Assembly: GCA_963576725.1 (NCBI GenBank)
Contig: OY755240.1
Span: 57,412,633 to 57,476,632, forward strand
Reading direction: 5' to 3'
Origin: Azorinus chamasolen
Lineage: Eukaryota; Mollusca; Bivalvia; Cardiida; Solecurtidae
DNA: 64,000 nt
This document shows positions 1-12,900 of this stretch, piece by piece (the first letter of the stretch is position 1; every line of letters begins with the position of its first letter). Both the position numbers and the translations under genes were made by a program. The notes below the pieces were generated by a model. It saw nothing but the letters and a program-made list of their open reading frames with translations, made no database searches and was not told where the DNA came from.

Positions 1-211
1 TTGCATAGTTTTGAAACAATGTATTTCAACATTATTCATTGTCTAATTGGTTAAAAACAGTATTTTGTATATCATCACAAATTCAGATATTCAGTACCCC
101 AAATACAAATTTGTAAGCCACTTATTTGCAAAAGTTATTGCTCCAAGCTTCAACCCACCCATATGTTTCCACCACTCAAAATCGCTGCTTTAACATGATT
201 TCATTGATAAG

Positions 212-483
212 TCGTGGCCGAGTGGTTACAGTCGCTGTGACTAACAATCACGCAATCCTCACCGCTTTGAGTTCGCGCCCGGTCTGGGCCAGTCCGAATT
301 TTTCAAGTGGGAAAGCCTACCAGCTGGCTTGTGGAAGGTCGGTGGTTCTACCCAATTGCTGATTTGTACATGAAAAAATGTATAAAGGGCATCTGGGGTT
401 TTCCTCCACCAGTAATTAGCTGGACGTCGCGATATGACTGGAATACTGTTAAAAACGACGTTAAATCGAAATCAATCAATCAA
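212..483 (+). mobile_element. tRNA-derived SINE with target-site duplication
   Basis: The head reads like a tRNA (Ser/Leu type): A-box GTGGCCGAGTGGTTA near 214-228 and a B-box-like GAGTTCGCGCC near 269-279. A body with a GTTAAAAACGACGTTAAA-type motif follows, then a short (AATC)n tail. It is flanked by near-identical 11-bp direct repeats (TCATTGATAAG at 201-211, TCATTGACAAG at 484-494), which mark a retrotransposed insertion. Open frames over it are not genes. Confidence 0.75.
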
Positions 484-732
484 TCATTGACAAGTCACAT
501 CATGGAGTTTTCATTCCTTTGCTGCACTCTTGCAGCAATTGCGTACTTGTGTTTATGTACACGTTATCATCACCAAAGGAATAGGGACATGTTTTATATT
601 GAAGTGTTAGGTTGAGACTGATGGATTAACTATACTTGCAAATACTGTACTTATATGCATTAGATTTCGTGCTTCATACAGAATATTCCCCGGTCCCTGT
701 TTGAATGTAACGGATCTGTTTTTTTCCTTCAG
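484..732. other. Intron stretch, no feature recognised
   Basis: AT-rich sequence between the SINE and the first recognised exon. It ends in a good polypyrimidine tract and AG at 731-732. I see no coding exon or signal peptide in it, nor in 1-200. Confidence 0.5.
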
Positions 733-906
733 ATCGATTTGCTTGCTATCAGCCTTATCGAAGGAATTACATTGTACCATATGATAAACTATGTAGACAA
801 AGTGGAAAATAATGTCTACACGCAGATACAGGTTCCTGAAGGATGCCAATTGTTTATGATATCGTATGGAATATTTACCGATGCCTTTATGAACTACACT
901 GAACGG
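733..906 (+). CDS. Exon: F5/8C (discoidin) domain, middle part
   Basis: Phase 0 to 0, 58 codons, with acceptor TTTTTCCTTCAG and donor CGG|GTAAGG. It begins IDLLAISLIEGITLYHMIN, which fits the 'vDL....i..v.l.nR.d' strand pattern of fucolectin/discoidin folds, and it contains LFMISYGIFTDAFMNYTE, like the 'y.i.yS' strand. It joins in frame to the next exon, which carries the diagnostic C-terminal half. The N-terminal part of the domain must lie upstream of the window. Confidence 0.65.
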
Positions 907-3900
907 GTAAGGGGACTGGCAAATACAGTCATCACATTCATAGTATTAAGAAAAATTGTGATTGAAAAACGTTTGCCACTTTGGCACCATTGTTCATTTA
1001 TAATGTCACTGTGCAAATGAAATAATTAAATATACAGTAATTGATTTTAAACTAAAAATTATTTTCCATGTAGTACCATATGAGTGTTAATTAGACGACT
1101 GTTGCAACACCATTAACCTCTTGAAATAAGACATTTATAGACAATAATGATTAACTATGCAGGAGAGATAATAACACTGATCATGCTTTCTTAATGCTTG
1201 CATAATTAAATCTGTAGTAATGATAAATAGATAAACATGTATGTTCATATTCAACTATTCAGAGGCTGTTGTAACCAGCGCAAACAGGCAATCGTCTTCA
1301 ATCAAGTATTTGCTGAAAGAGATGACCCAGTGTCCTTGAGATTGGTCAATAAAGCATTGTTAGACTAGTTTACACTCAGCTGTCGATGTTTATCATTTGT
1401 GTCATTTCCACACACGTAATAGTAATAGATAAAATCATTGGTATATTTTTCAGCCATTTGTGGTTGATTCATCTCAAAGGTTTGACCACCCACAGCGTTT
1501 TTCTTTCATGCGGCCATTTTTGGCACGATACGTTCGAATACATCCTTTGGAGCCACTATACCACGGAAGACTTTGTTTGCGTATAGAACTGTTTGGATGT
1601 CCTTCAACAGGTAACGGTTTAGAATATCACTATTGTGTATATTAATTACGTAATGACATAGATTGTTAAGTATGTCATATATGTCAAGTACCATGTATTA
1701 TATATTTAATGTTTGCAGCGAGACTCACACCGACATGTAACAAAGGCACGCTAGCATATTGGATACCATTGTCAAGTCCTAACCCTGCCAGCCTACTTAC
1801 CACTCTATCGACATTCTCTGGAAACATTTCATCACTGACGGATTGTCACCAAGCTTGTGAACAGAGGATCGGAGACTGCAAAGCGATACAGTACATTGAC
1901 GACGAAGAGTGCAACCTTTATGCCAGTCCCTTCCCGGACACATCACCTAATACCCGCGTTCAGCCACAAGATTCCTTTGCCATTCCTGTTTGCTTGGCAG
2001 GTATATATTTCATACAGAAAATATATACATGGAAAGGTTTGATACATAGACATAGGAGATTGTCATTAATTAATGCATTCAATGAATATGTAATACTGAT
2101 AATGTCATGATTCCGTCTATATACCAAATAGAACATCTGATTCAGCTAATGAAACAAATAAGTCAGCAATTGCAGTAATTTTTTAAGACTTATATCTGTT
2201 TATTACTAATGGAGTTATCTTATATAAATCTATGACAAACGGGATGACTTTGAGTTTAATATAGTCAATGACACGCATACGATTTTATACCCCCACAACG
2301 AAGTGTAGGGGGTGTATACTGGAATCACTCCGTCCGTCTGCCTGTCCGCGCCAACAATTCCTGTTTATGTGACTAAATAATTACATGAGAACAAAAGATC
2401 TTTTGTTCTCATCGGTTTTATGTGCCTTATTTTCAGCTTGTGTGGATATTTTGAACAAAGAAATAGCCACATACACTCAATCCGTTAGAACGTCCGTCCG
2501 TCCGTCTGTCCGTCCGTCTGTAGACGGAATTTTGTCCGGAGCTTTACTCTGCCATCCTTCAACGGAACATTTTTAAATTATGCAGTATTGTTGATCACCA
2601 TCTGAAGTTGTGCACCTGCAATTGCAGTTTTGATTCGTCATTTCGTTATTGATTTATCTCCCTTTTCGTACTTTTAATAGACGAAATTTTGTCCGGAGCT
2701 TAGCTCTGCCATCCTTCAGTGGAACATTTTTAAATTATGCAGTATTGTTGGTCACCATCTGCAGTTGCGCACCTGCGATTGCAATTTTGATTAGTCATTT
2801 CGTTATTGAATTATCTCCCTTTTCGTATTTTTTATATATGAAATTTAGTCCTGAGATTTACTCTGTCATACCTCAACAGAACTTCTTTTAACAGATGTTT
2901 TTAAATTAAGTAGTATTGTTGAACACCATCTGAGATTGTACACCTGCAATTGTGGTTTTAATTTGATTTAATTTGATTCTTCATTCATGAATTATCTCCT
3001 TTTTTTAAATTTAACAAATGAAAATTTAGCGGTCCGGAGCTTTACTCTGTCATACTTCAACAGAACCTTTTTAAATTTTGAAGTATTGTTGAACACCATC
3101 TGAAGTTGTGCATCTGCGATAATGGTTTCGAGATAATGAATTTCAGTACTTCTTGTTCTGAAAATTGAATACCGCTTAAGCCGGTGCTAGGGGGCGTGAG
3201 CAGTGTTGCACTTTCAATTACTGTTCATGAACAGACTCAATAAAACCGAGTCTGCAATTTTCTCTTTTTGTGTTGCATTTTTTGCTCTCGGGGGAACACC
3301 CCCTTTCAGAATTTAGATTCGTCTCTTCTTGTCGTTAATTATCTCCCTTTTGATAAGTACTCCTGTGATTTTGGTTTTTACTTCATCACATCATTATTGA
3401 ATTATCTCCCCATATATTTAGTTACAGCTTAGACCATGATATAGATATACTAATATTAATAGCTCAGTTGATGGGTAGTACTACGGATTGAAGTTGTCCT
3501 GCATTGAGTTGATGGGTAGTGCTACGGATTGAAGTTGTCCTGTATTGACCCCATCTGTGTCAAATGTGCTAGTGGGGATATTAATTACCTTTAGTGATAG
3601 TTCTAGTTACATTTCACCACGTATGCAGTTTGCTAAGACCTGTTTATACTAAAAGCCTACAGGTACAATGTACATGTATGATAAACTTTGTAAAACATTA
3701 TCTAAATTTTATAACAGAAATCTGACTCTCATTAGCAAATACAAGTGTAATTTAAGGTTGCCCCTGCGACCAAAGCATTTACACCAGGGATGTTATGGCG
3801 ATGGAATTGACAAACTTCGTAATGTAGTTGGAAGGCTTGTTTAGTAAACGCATACAATAATTCCTGAAAAAAAGATTGCAAGGCAATGAGTATTGCAACG

Positions 3901-6900
3901 CACTGTATGTTTGGTGATCTGTCCCTCTATAACCAGTCCCATGGTGCCCTTCTAGCTTTTGTGGTGAATGGAAGGACATAGTACACTACCATATATTGAG
4001 ACCGCGGAAGGACGTCGAATATTTCTACGTTTTTGGTCTAGTACACTAATGACTTGGTGTAGTTCCAGTGTGTGTGTTAAAAGAGTCCTTGTACAATAAA
4101 CCCCCTCTAAACCGGACGTTCTATTTAGCATAAATGTCGGTCTTGAGACAGGTGGCAGCTTAATGGGCTTAATGTAGTATGCAAGTCACAAGGAAAGGTC
4201 CTAAAAGAGCTTTCTGCACGACTGTTTCACCCTGCATTAAGCAGGCACCTAACTAAAAGTATTTAAATTCTTCTCTACTAGAATTCCGGTTTAGATGGGT
4301 CTTACTGAATATTTTGTTAAACATACGTATACACTGTTGTGTTAGCCGTCACCTTCGTTGTGCAGCAGTCGGTGGTGGTTATATTTATCTACACTGTTCG
4401 TCTGATCGATTGAAGATGTCTGGTAGCGTGCTGTTTCCTGTTCGGTGGCGTTTGGTGCCGTGTCTTTTTGTGTGTGGCGCTCCTTGTAGGGCTGTTTTTC
4501 TTTCTTAAACCGCCATTGGTAATTTTACCACTGAAGGTTCCGATGTGGTCCTCCTGTATTCACCCTAATGTATGTTTGTTTCGTCTACTTTTACCTTTTC
4601 TGAACATATTAATGTGTGTTATGTCTGTATGTGTATGTGTCCGTTTGTATGGTATGTGCGCGTGCATTTCAATTGCTGTGACTCGGTGCTATTGGAGTTC
4701 TTTTTCATGCATCATTCTCTGGCCCTGCATGGCCTATTCAGTGTTGCAGTACCCTAAAATCCAAACCGCAGGCATAGGCCATATAACGATATGTTCGCTG
4801 TTCTTTTCAGAACCGTATCTGCCTCAATACATAGACCTTGATTCAAACAACAGTAAAGAATTTGATGTCACGGTGTTCACCAATACAGACCTAACCAGTA
4901 TCGGATACCCGCTCTATTATTCATCCAAAGCTTTGTTTAAGTGGACAGTGACATCTGCTCATGGTGGATACATAAGACTAAATTTCGCTGTCATAAATTT
5001 CTACAGTCAATCGGTAAGTGAAATACAAATAATGCTATAGATTGTCTACGTTTCTACTGACTCGCTGTTTTTCCTTCCAATTTATATGTTTGAATTTTTA
5101 TGTTTGCTGCTACTTTTGGGCTATTTTAACCATTTTCACCACCAATGTCGCAAAAATGCACTATGACAGATAATGCAGTCCTAGATCAGACGCCGCCTTG
5201 AATAGGCGGCGTTTGGTCAGGGATTTCATTTTTTGTCTCGAACTATATATCTTTATATGTGCTTTATTCCTTTGAAATTTGCATTTAGTTATCTTATTTC
5301 CGTATTTTACCGAATGATTTAACAAAATTGGATTGCAGACGACAATTAGCAATTTGGCGCCGATAGGGTTAAGTATAATCGGGAATTGTAGGGAAAGTAT
5401 TTCAAAAAAGCAATTAAGTATTTTGCTTCTAATTATTTCACAATGAAACTCTAAATGATAAACCCGAGATTATGTCTTGATTAATACTATTTCTGAAGGG
5501 AAATACCCAAAACGTTTAAGACATAATCTCAATCTAGGCAAAACGCGCAATAAGAGGCAAGTGAATTAAATTATGTAGAAGTCAATATATTTTGTCCCAT
5601 CCTGTAATGTGATTTATACCACCCATCGTCAAAAACTGGAAATCAGTAGTTCTTAAAACATATTTGACGTAGTCCTTCAAACTTGTTTCATTTCGAACCT
5701 GGTTCTGATCTCAAATGAATTTATACATGTATTTAAAAGCCATGATGAATTTGAGAAAAGTGTGAGGTTAGGACGTACGTAAACCGGTTTAAGCCCCCAG
5801 TGGTGGTTTAACCACTGACCGTTCCAAGGCGGTACACTCTTTATCTAAGTTACCTTTATGTTTGTCTAGTGTCTTTGTACTTGTGCATTTGTTCATGTTT
5901 AAAAGTGTCATCTTGTGTGTGTGTTTGCATGTGTGTATGCGACTATGTATTATTAGCTTTCTATTGACGTTTTGGTGAGGGTTGTCTCTTGTGTGTGGCT
6001 TTTCCCACTTGACTTTTTCATTACAGAAAAAACTCTCTAAACAGGAATTCTAGTTGAGAAGAAATTAGATACTTTTAAGCAGGAGGCTCCTTAATACAGG
6101 GTAAAAGTCATGCAGAGGAGCTTGCTGCATTACTTTTACCCTACATTAAGCAGCCACTTGTCTCCAAGACCGATAATTTTACGTCCGGTCAATAAATTAA
6201 CGTCCGGTTTAGAGGGGTGTTACTGTATCGGGGTACGATGCTCCGACATCATTATCACGAATCAAGTACTTTATTCACTACTCCGTTACTATGAGAAATA
6301 TTCTCACCTACAGAAATATAATTTAAATCATCACATAGGTTATGCATGTTTACTTTGTTATTATTTAGTGTTTGATTGTTTCAGATTTTACCAAACACAT
6401 ATTGTCTGGAGGACACGCTGACATTTCACAAGGCATTTCCACCCATAACATCTTCACAAAACGGACTTACACCAACCTTTCCCACAGACAAAGACACTCT
6501 TGAAATCATTTTTATCACCTGTGAGAGAAGATATCAACGTAGCGATAGAAGACAGGGGTTCAAAATCATCGTGAAAACTGAGGGTACGTCATGATTATTG
6601 TAGCTTTGTTCGGGTATTTACATATTCATTGTTTATGGATACTTACTTTCATTTGATAATAACACAACCAACGTATTATGATAAAGTTAGGCTAACAAAT
6701 TGTATTGAATCACTTGATAATCAATGATTTAAACGCAAAAGTAATATTTGATCTAACATTTGAGTAGTTTTGGAAACAAAGTGAACTCATTCCCGCATAT
6801 GCTACTGTTCGACTCAGACTGCAGGAGCATGTACTAGAAAAAAGAAAACAACCCCTAGAATTGTGCAGTTTTGAAACCATGATAAATTTACTCACAGTTA

Positions 6901-9900
6901 TGGCAATGGTTTCAAAAGGAAACTTTTATAGAGGGTGTCAAAGGACGTCAATATGAGGGAACAACATATAAGCTAACGACATTATTATGACCTGTTTTGT
7001 CGCAGAGCAGTTTAAACAAACAAATATGAAGCTATGTCGTCACATTACAATCATTTTGAAGATTTGCCGTCCCATACTCTCAGTTGTAGACATGTGTGCA
7101 CAACCGAACCCTATGATTACTGCTGATTCTTGCTAAATACTTTATGCCACATGTCAAAACCTTCAAAATGCTTTTTGCTAGATATAGTTTGCCATTTGAA
7201 TATGCGTATTATATTTCCAGGGCTAATCTTTATGACCTGTGCATATGACTAATGACTGCTTAGAATAATATAATATAAGTATGTATTTGTGGTTTTCATA
7301 GAAATCTCATTAAATACATCGTTGAGATCTTGCCAAGCGCGCACACACACACGCACGCACGAATACACACACACGCACGCACGGACACACGCACATGCAT
7401 ACACATACACTTGAGTACATGCCACGTCTTAGACACTCAATCTCTTGAATACGCCTGTCTTGTATCACTTGAAGTTTTACAAGCTTATTCGTTTTGCTAG
7501 AGCTTGTTCCTCTGTTGATGATTTTAACAATCGTAACCTTATTATCACTGAAAAACTACTAAAACAGGGCTACAGATATGACAAACTTCGTAAAACATTT
7601 TCAAAATTTTACCACCGTAATATTCTACTCATCAGCAAATACAATTGTAATTTACGTACTTTTCTAAAGTTAGGTATTTCACATCCGGAGTTTTACGGTG
7701 ATGTCATTTACAAACTTCGAAAAATTATTGGACATACTTATTTTGATACTTTGTTTGTCAAACGTATAAAACAATTCATTAAAAAGGGATATGACCCCTC
7801 TATATTGCAGCACACTACATGCTTGGTGGTCGACCCCTTTACAGTTGGTCATTATGCTTTCCTCTTTACTTGTGCGACGACGGAAAAGGCTTAATACTCT
7901 ATGAAGATTCCCTCTGAAACCCGTTTACGGAGGGAGGAAATTAGATATTTGTATTTTGCTAGTTCTGTCGTACCCCAAATGACTACTCCACAGCTGCTCT
8001 GACCTGAATAGTCATCGAGTACATGCCTACGATGTCAAGTTTATTCTTTTGCAAACAAAACAGTTGTGTATGATTAATATCCACTGGTAATTGTATTTTC
8101 TTGCGATTGATCTTTTAAATGTCGCAGTGGAAGTGTTTCAAATAGTTTTCCCGTACTTTTAAATTATGACGTCATTTACATGATGACGTCGCTTGTTTAC
8201 TTCTAATAGCGTTCATTTTCAAATCATTTTCATTTTGGCATACATCGTTACGCATGTTGTGGTGTTGTCTGGAGGGGGAATTTTATTTACATTTTGACTT
8301 TGGTGAAAGTGGGATAAGGACGAGGTTGGGTACCCATAAACCAGGTTCAAGTCCCCCAGTAGCCCTTTTTTTATTGCTTTTGGCTGCTGGCCGTTCCAAG
8401 GCGGCACTCCTGCTTTCAGCCTACGGTCAATTTTGTTTTTTAATATGCTTAATGTTTAATGTGTTTCGTCTTGATATGCGTCCTGTTATGTTTTGTCTTG
8501 TGGCTTTATCGTTTCTCGTTAGATGGTGTTTGATGCGGTGTCATTCCGTGTGTGGCTCTCCCTGTTTGACTATTTTTCCATATTTATTTTGTCCGAAGTT
8601 TGCCGTTTTGATAGTATTATCGAATAATGTCAAAATACAATGGACAACTCCAACAGTTTTATTATTGACATTGGTCCGACTGTCTGACATTTATCAAGCC
8701 TACAATTTTCCAAAACAGCGTTTAAAACAAACGTTTAACTGCATGGCATAATTATCTTTATGTGTATGAGTGTAATTGCATCAACCGTTCGGCCAGACCA
8801 AATTTATTTTGTTTAAACACGATTACAAACATTGTCAGGACAGAGTTCTGTGACTAATTGGAAGTTCAGCCTAGATGCACGGATCCTATTGCAAACAAAA
8901 ATAATAGTGAAATGTTTGCAGAATGCTCGATTCAATCTCATTTCTGTTATTGAAATATATTTCATCATATTTAAACTCCATGATTGTTGTGTAAATATAA
9001 ACACTAAAGTAGACCAATAAGCAGTGCCCCTCTTACTAAGTACTAATTTATGAATATGGCTACTGCTTGAGCAGGCGAAATTACCGCACATTCTAGTAAT
9101 TGCAGGAATTTAGGCTTTATTTTGTTGAACTATTTCAGCTGCGTATTGTAGAACGTACGATAATATCACTCGTACGATCGTTAGTAAGACGGGCCACATT
9201 TCTGGATTTGCACAGTTTGCCATTGTTATTCCCGACCCATATATGTAGATTAGATGATACATAAGCATTATGCGCTTTCCGGTCAATATTTGTTTCTAAA
9301 CGTTAATCAAAATGGGTGAAATGAATCTTTATCCTCGTGAATATTAAGGTGATAAATGTACATGAACATACTAGGCCGATTTGTTATTGAAGCACTTTGA
9401 CACAATTCACTTCATTTTTGCTTCAGGAGTTACTTGGAACTTTCGTGTTGTATCCCCTCCCTGCTTTGTGCTCTATTCTACCACGGTAGAAACGGTAGAA
9501 CTATATTTAGTTCAGTTCGTTAGCAAAAAGAACAGACCATGATCAGATAGCTCTACCTGGTGTTGGTATACTATGTACGCATCTGCAAATAATTCACACT
9601 GGTGAAAACAGTAAGCAGCATAAGCACGGTTTCACAATACTGTAACACTGAATAGATCATAATTGGTTTGGCTTGGTTTGTGTTGATTAACGTCCGTTTC
9701 TGCGCACTGTGGGATAATTGGACCGATACAACGCTGATAATAGTGAGCATCATATTATTACATTAAATCCATTAATACGAATGACACCGAATGTCTCACA
9801 TGCATCATCCATTTCGATATATTTACAGTCAGGTTCGAAACTAACATGATCCTGTAAAAACCCCACACAAACAACAAACCACACTGCATAGAGCAACATC

Positions 9901-12900
9901 GCTATTTCTTTTAAATGATTAAACATTCTATGGAACTATAAATAGCTGACATTACTACATATTGTAACGAAATAATGCCATTCGACCAAAGGACATACCA
10001 CATTTTAAATGTTGCAAAGAGCAATCGGCAAGAAAAAAGGTATATATTGAAACAAACGCGTTCCAACGGGAAATGTTTCTGCTTACTATTTTTTGTTGGA
10101 GATACAATTAGAGGCAATGTTTTGTCTTAGTTATACAAGTGATCATGACAATTCTATAACACTTAATTCATGAAGCAACTTATATCGATGAATATAAACA
10201 ATTATTGTAAAGAACAATGTTGTCTCATATTGGTATAAGTATAAACATTGTCCTTTCTTTTCAAAGAATCGCCAACCATATGGGATGACTACTCAGGATT
10301 CGGTGAAAAGGACGGCCATGTAATGAGCTATAGTCTCATTGGTCTAAACACCAAATTGCCTGAAAAACAAAGATGGGTTTATCAAAGCGCATACAGCGGG
10401 GGACCTTATGTCTTGACGTTTTGGCATTTCAATATCCCATGTGTAGATGGTGAGTATATATATTTATAAACGAAAATTAGATATTAAGATCACTTTGTCT
10501 AGTTAAAATAATCAGCTTTTAGTCTATTATATTTCAAAGCTCCTTCATAAAGCGACCCCAATACACAGTATACAGCTGTGCTGATTACTCATTCCCTGGA
10601 GTGCTCCTGCAGGTCCAGTCAGGCTCAATTACTATGAGATAAATTTATGCAATTATACATGTACCTTGATAAAGGTAGATTGGAAAATAAAGTGCTAGGC
10701 AGTACATAAAGCCAGTTTTGTGTGAAATGACCAATATAAATATCTTTAAAAATCTTTTAACCCTTTCCCTCATATAAACCTGTTTTTACGCATTAGCAAC
10801 AGAGTAGATCCAGATCAGACGGCTCCTACAGAAGCCGTCTGATCGGAATATGTTTTGTTTGCTTTTGACACGATATAGATCTGATTCTATAGTTTTTGTC
10901 AAATCAAAAACGTTTCTTTATAGAAATATCGTGTTTTAAGCATTAGCAAACAGAGTAGACCCACATCAGACGGCTCCTATAGAAGCCGTCTGATCAGGGT
11001 CTGCTCTGTTTGCTTTTGACACGATATATATCTGATTCTACAGTTTCTGTCAAAGCAAACAGGGAAAGGGATAATAGTTGTTTAGAAATAAATCTAGCTC
11101 TAGAAGGTGTGAAGAGTCAATTAAACGGGTCAAATGAAATTGAGAAGAGTTACTGATTTTTTGAGTAACATTGATAACAGTTTCTTTTTCTCTATTGATT
11201 TTTGATTTGAAGGGATAAGTGTGTTTGTAATATTTAGTTTAATTTAAATTAGGTAATATTGTATTAGATCAGCAATGGTATTGGAGAAACACTTATTACC
11301 CCGTGGTGTGATCTGGATATATTCTGTTCTACAGGAATGTAATTCCTATAGAATACAACAGAAACGCTTCTTACCATATCTACACATTGTTGTTCATAAA
11401 ACACCAATTGCTTCTGTAGTGCCATAACACAATACAAAATATATTAATTGACAATAATTTTTATTAACTAAAGTCATTATTTGTTTTCAAAATCAAATTA
11501 AATAAATACAATTAATAGCGATAAGAAAAGTGTTTATCAAACACCTAAATTTCAAGTAAATGCAAAAAATAAAGATCATATTTCAACACTCGCATAATAA
11601 AAAATATTAAAATAAAAGGTAAATGATAATCAAAAATAAATAACGCAAACTATCATTTCATTTACCTGTAATAATTCTGCTGCATATTGGGAGACTTGAT
11701 AATTGACTATTGATATCCAGCTGGGAAATTCCCAGTGTGGCACCATAGAGCACCCGCAATACACAGCATAGGGTTAATGGGTCAACATTCTTTTCGAAAT
11801 GCCTTTAAACTTGTAGTTACAAGGTTGTCACACGGTTATTTATATGATAAGGTTTAAATAGTGAAATGTCATTAAACCAGTCCAAGTTAATCAGAGATTT
11901 TTTCTCGGGACATTGGAATAACATCTGCTACACCAGTGTGTAATGTGTAGTACTTACCTTTGCGCTCTGTTTCAGCATGCACGAAACTTGTACAAGTACA
12001 TTTTCACTACTGTAAGAAGTAAAGTTAACTTTGGTTGTGTGTAGGTTCAGTTTGTCCATCAAATTATTGGTGTTTCTTTGGGAAAGAATATTTATATCGT
12101 TGCCTGTTTCTAGTTTACGCTGAATGTTGTTTTCGCACTCAGCTTGCATTTGTTATAGGACTTACTTACTCTTATCTACAGCCGGAAGTTTACTTTCATG
12201 TACAGACCAACACCGTCCACCTTCACGTGTCGTTTCGTGCATATTGTTGTCTATAATGTGTCTGTTGACATTTAAGTCTTTATCACAGCCGTTTTACGTT
12301 TAATTCCACACGTTAGTTTTGCTTTCCTTTCTGATGATCTAAATCCTGTCCACATAGCAGCAAAAACACTTCATTGCCATTTGTGCCACAGACGATTCGT
12401 CCTTAATCAACGACATATTCACACGTTTTGGCCTTTGTTCTGTTCTTTAAAATGTGCGTCAATATTCTCTCGTCATCATAATAAAATAGTCTTTCTTAAC
12501 CATTTAAAATCATTGTAAACGTATTCCATGGCATGCATGTGCTCCAGTTCGCTATTATATCTACTGCAACGTTTTAATTACTAAATATGTTATAGTAAAT
12601 AACATAAACGGAGACAACGCCATTGTCATAACTGCGATAGAATGTTAACAATTTGTTTCGTTTAACAGGATCTTATTTGACCATTTGGGACGGAAAAATC
12701 TATAACGAAGAGCTTTGCAACAGTCGAATGAAGCCAAGGAGACAATACAAAGCTTGGTATTTGATTATAAATTTCTCGTACGAAGAGAATGAAGATTTAC
12801 GTGAGGAAATAGGTTTTGGCTTATCTTTCCGGTTGGTTCCAGTCTTTACCTTTCCACCCTGGATGACGTCTGCTGATGGTAATAAATGTCACGTATAATA

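Larger units (their letters stand above)
2001..4810. other. Intron filled with repeats
   Basis: It holds, in order, a CCCCCACAACG hairpin repeat with (GTCC)n, a 158-bp tandem repeat, a SINE-tail fragment, a decayed Penelope-type RT fragment and a pogo-like MITE, each listed separately. The frame open at 4468-5040 is intronic except for its last exon part. Confidence 0.7.
6584..10266. other. Intron, mostly unrecognised; RT fragment and family B inside
   Basis: Besides the (AC)n tract, the RT fragment at 7.45 kb and the family B copy at 8.3 kb, I see a degenerate palindrome near 6830-6930 (AAACCATGATAAATTT with later CAATGGTTTCAAAA, as in family J) and nothing coding. Confidence 0.5.

Noticed and set aside
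212..290. Possible tRNA-Ser/Leu gene
   Set aside because: Only A- and B-box similarity; stems do not pair well, and a SINE body, tail and target duplications follow.
4468..4810. Long open frame before the CUB exon
   Set aside because: Low-complexity T/G-rich intron and repeat sequence; a strong acceptor at 4810 marks the true exon start.
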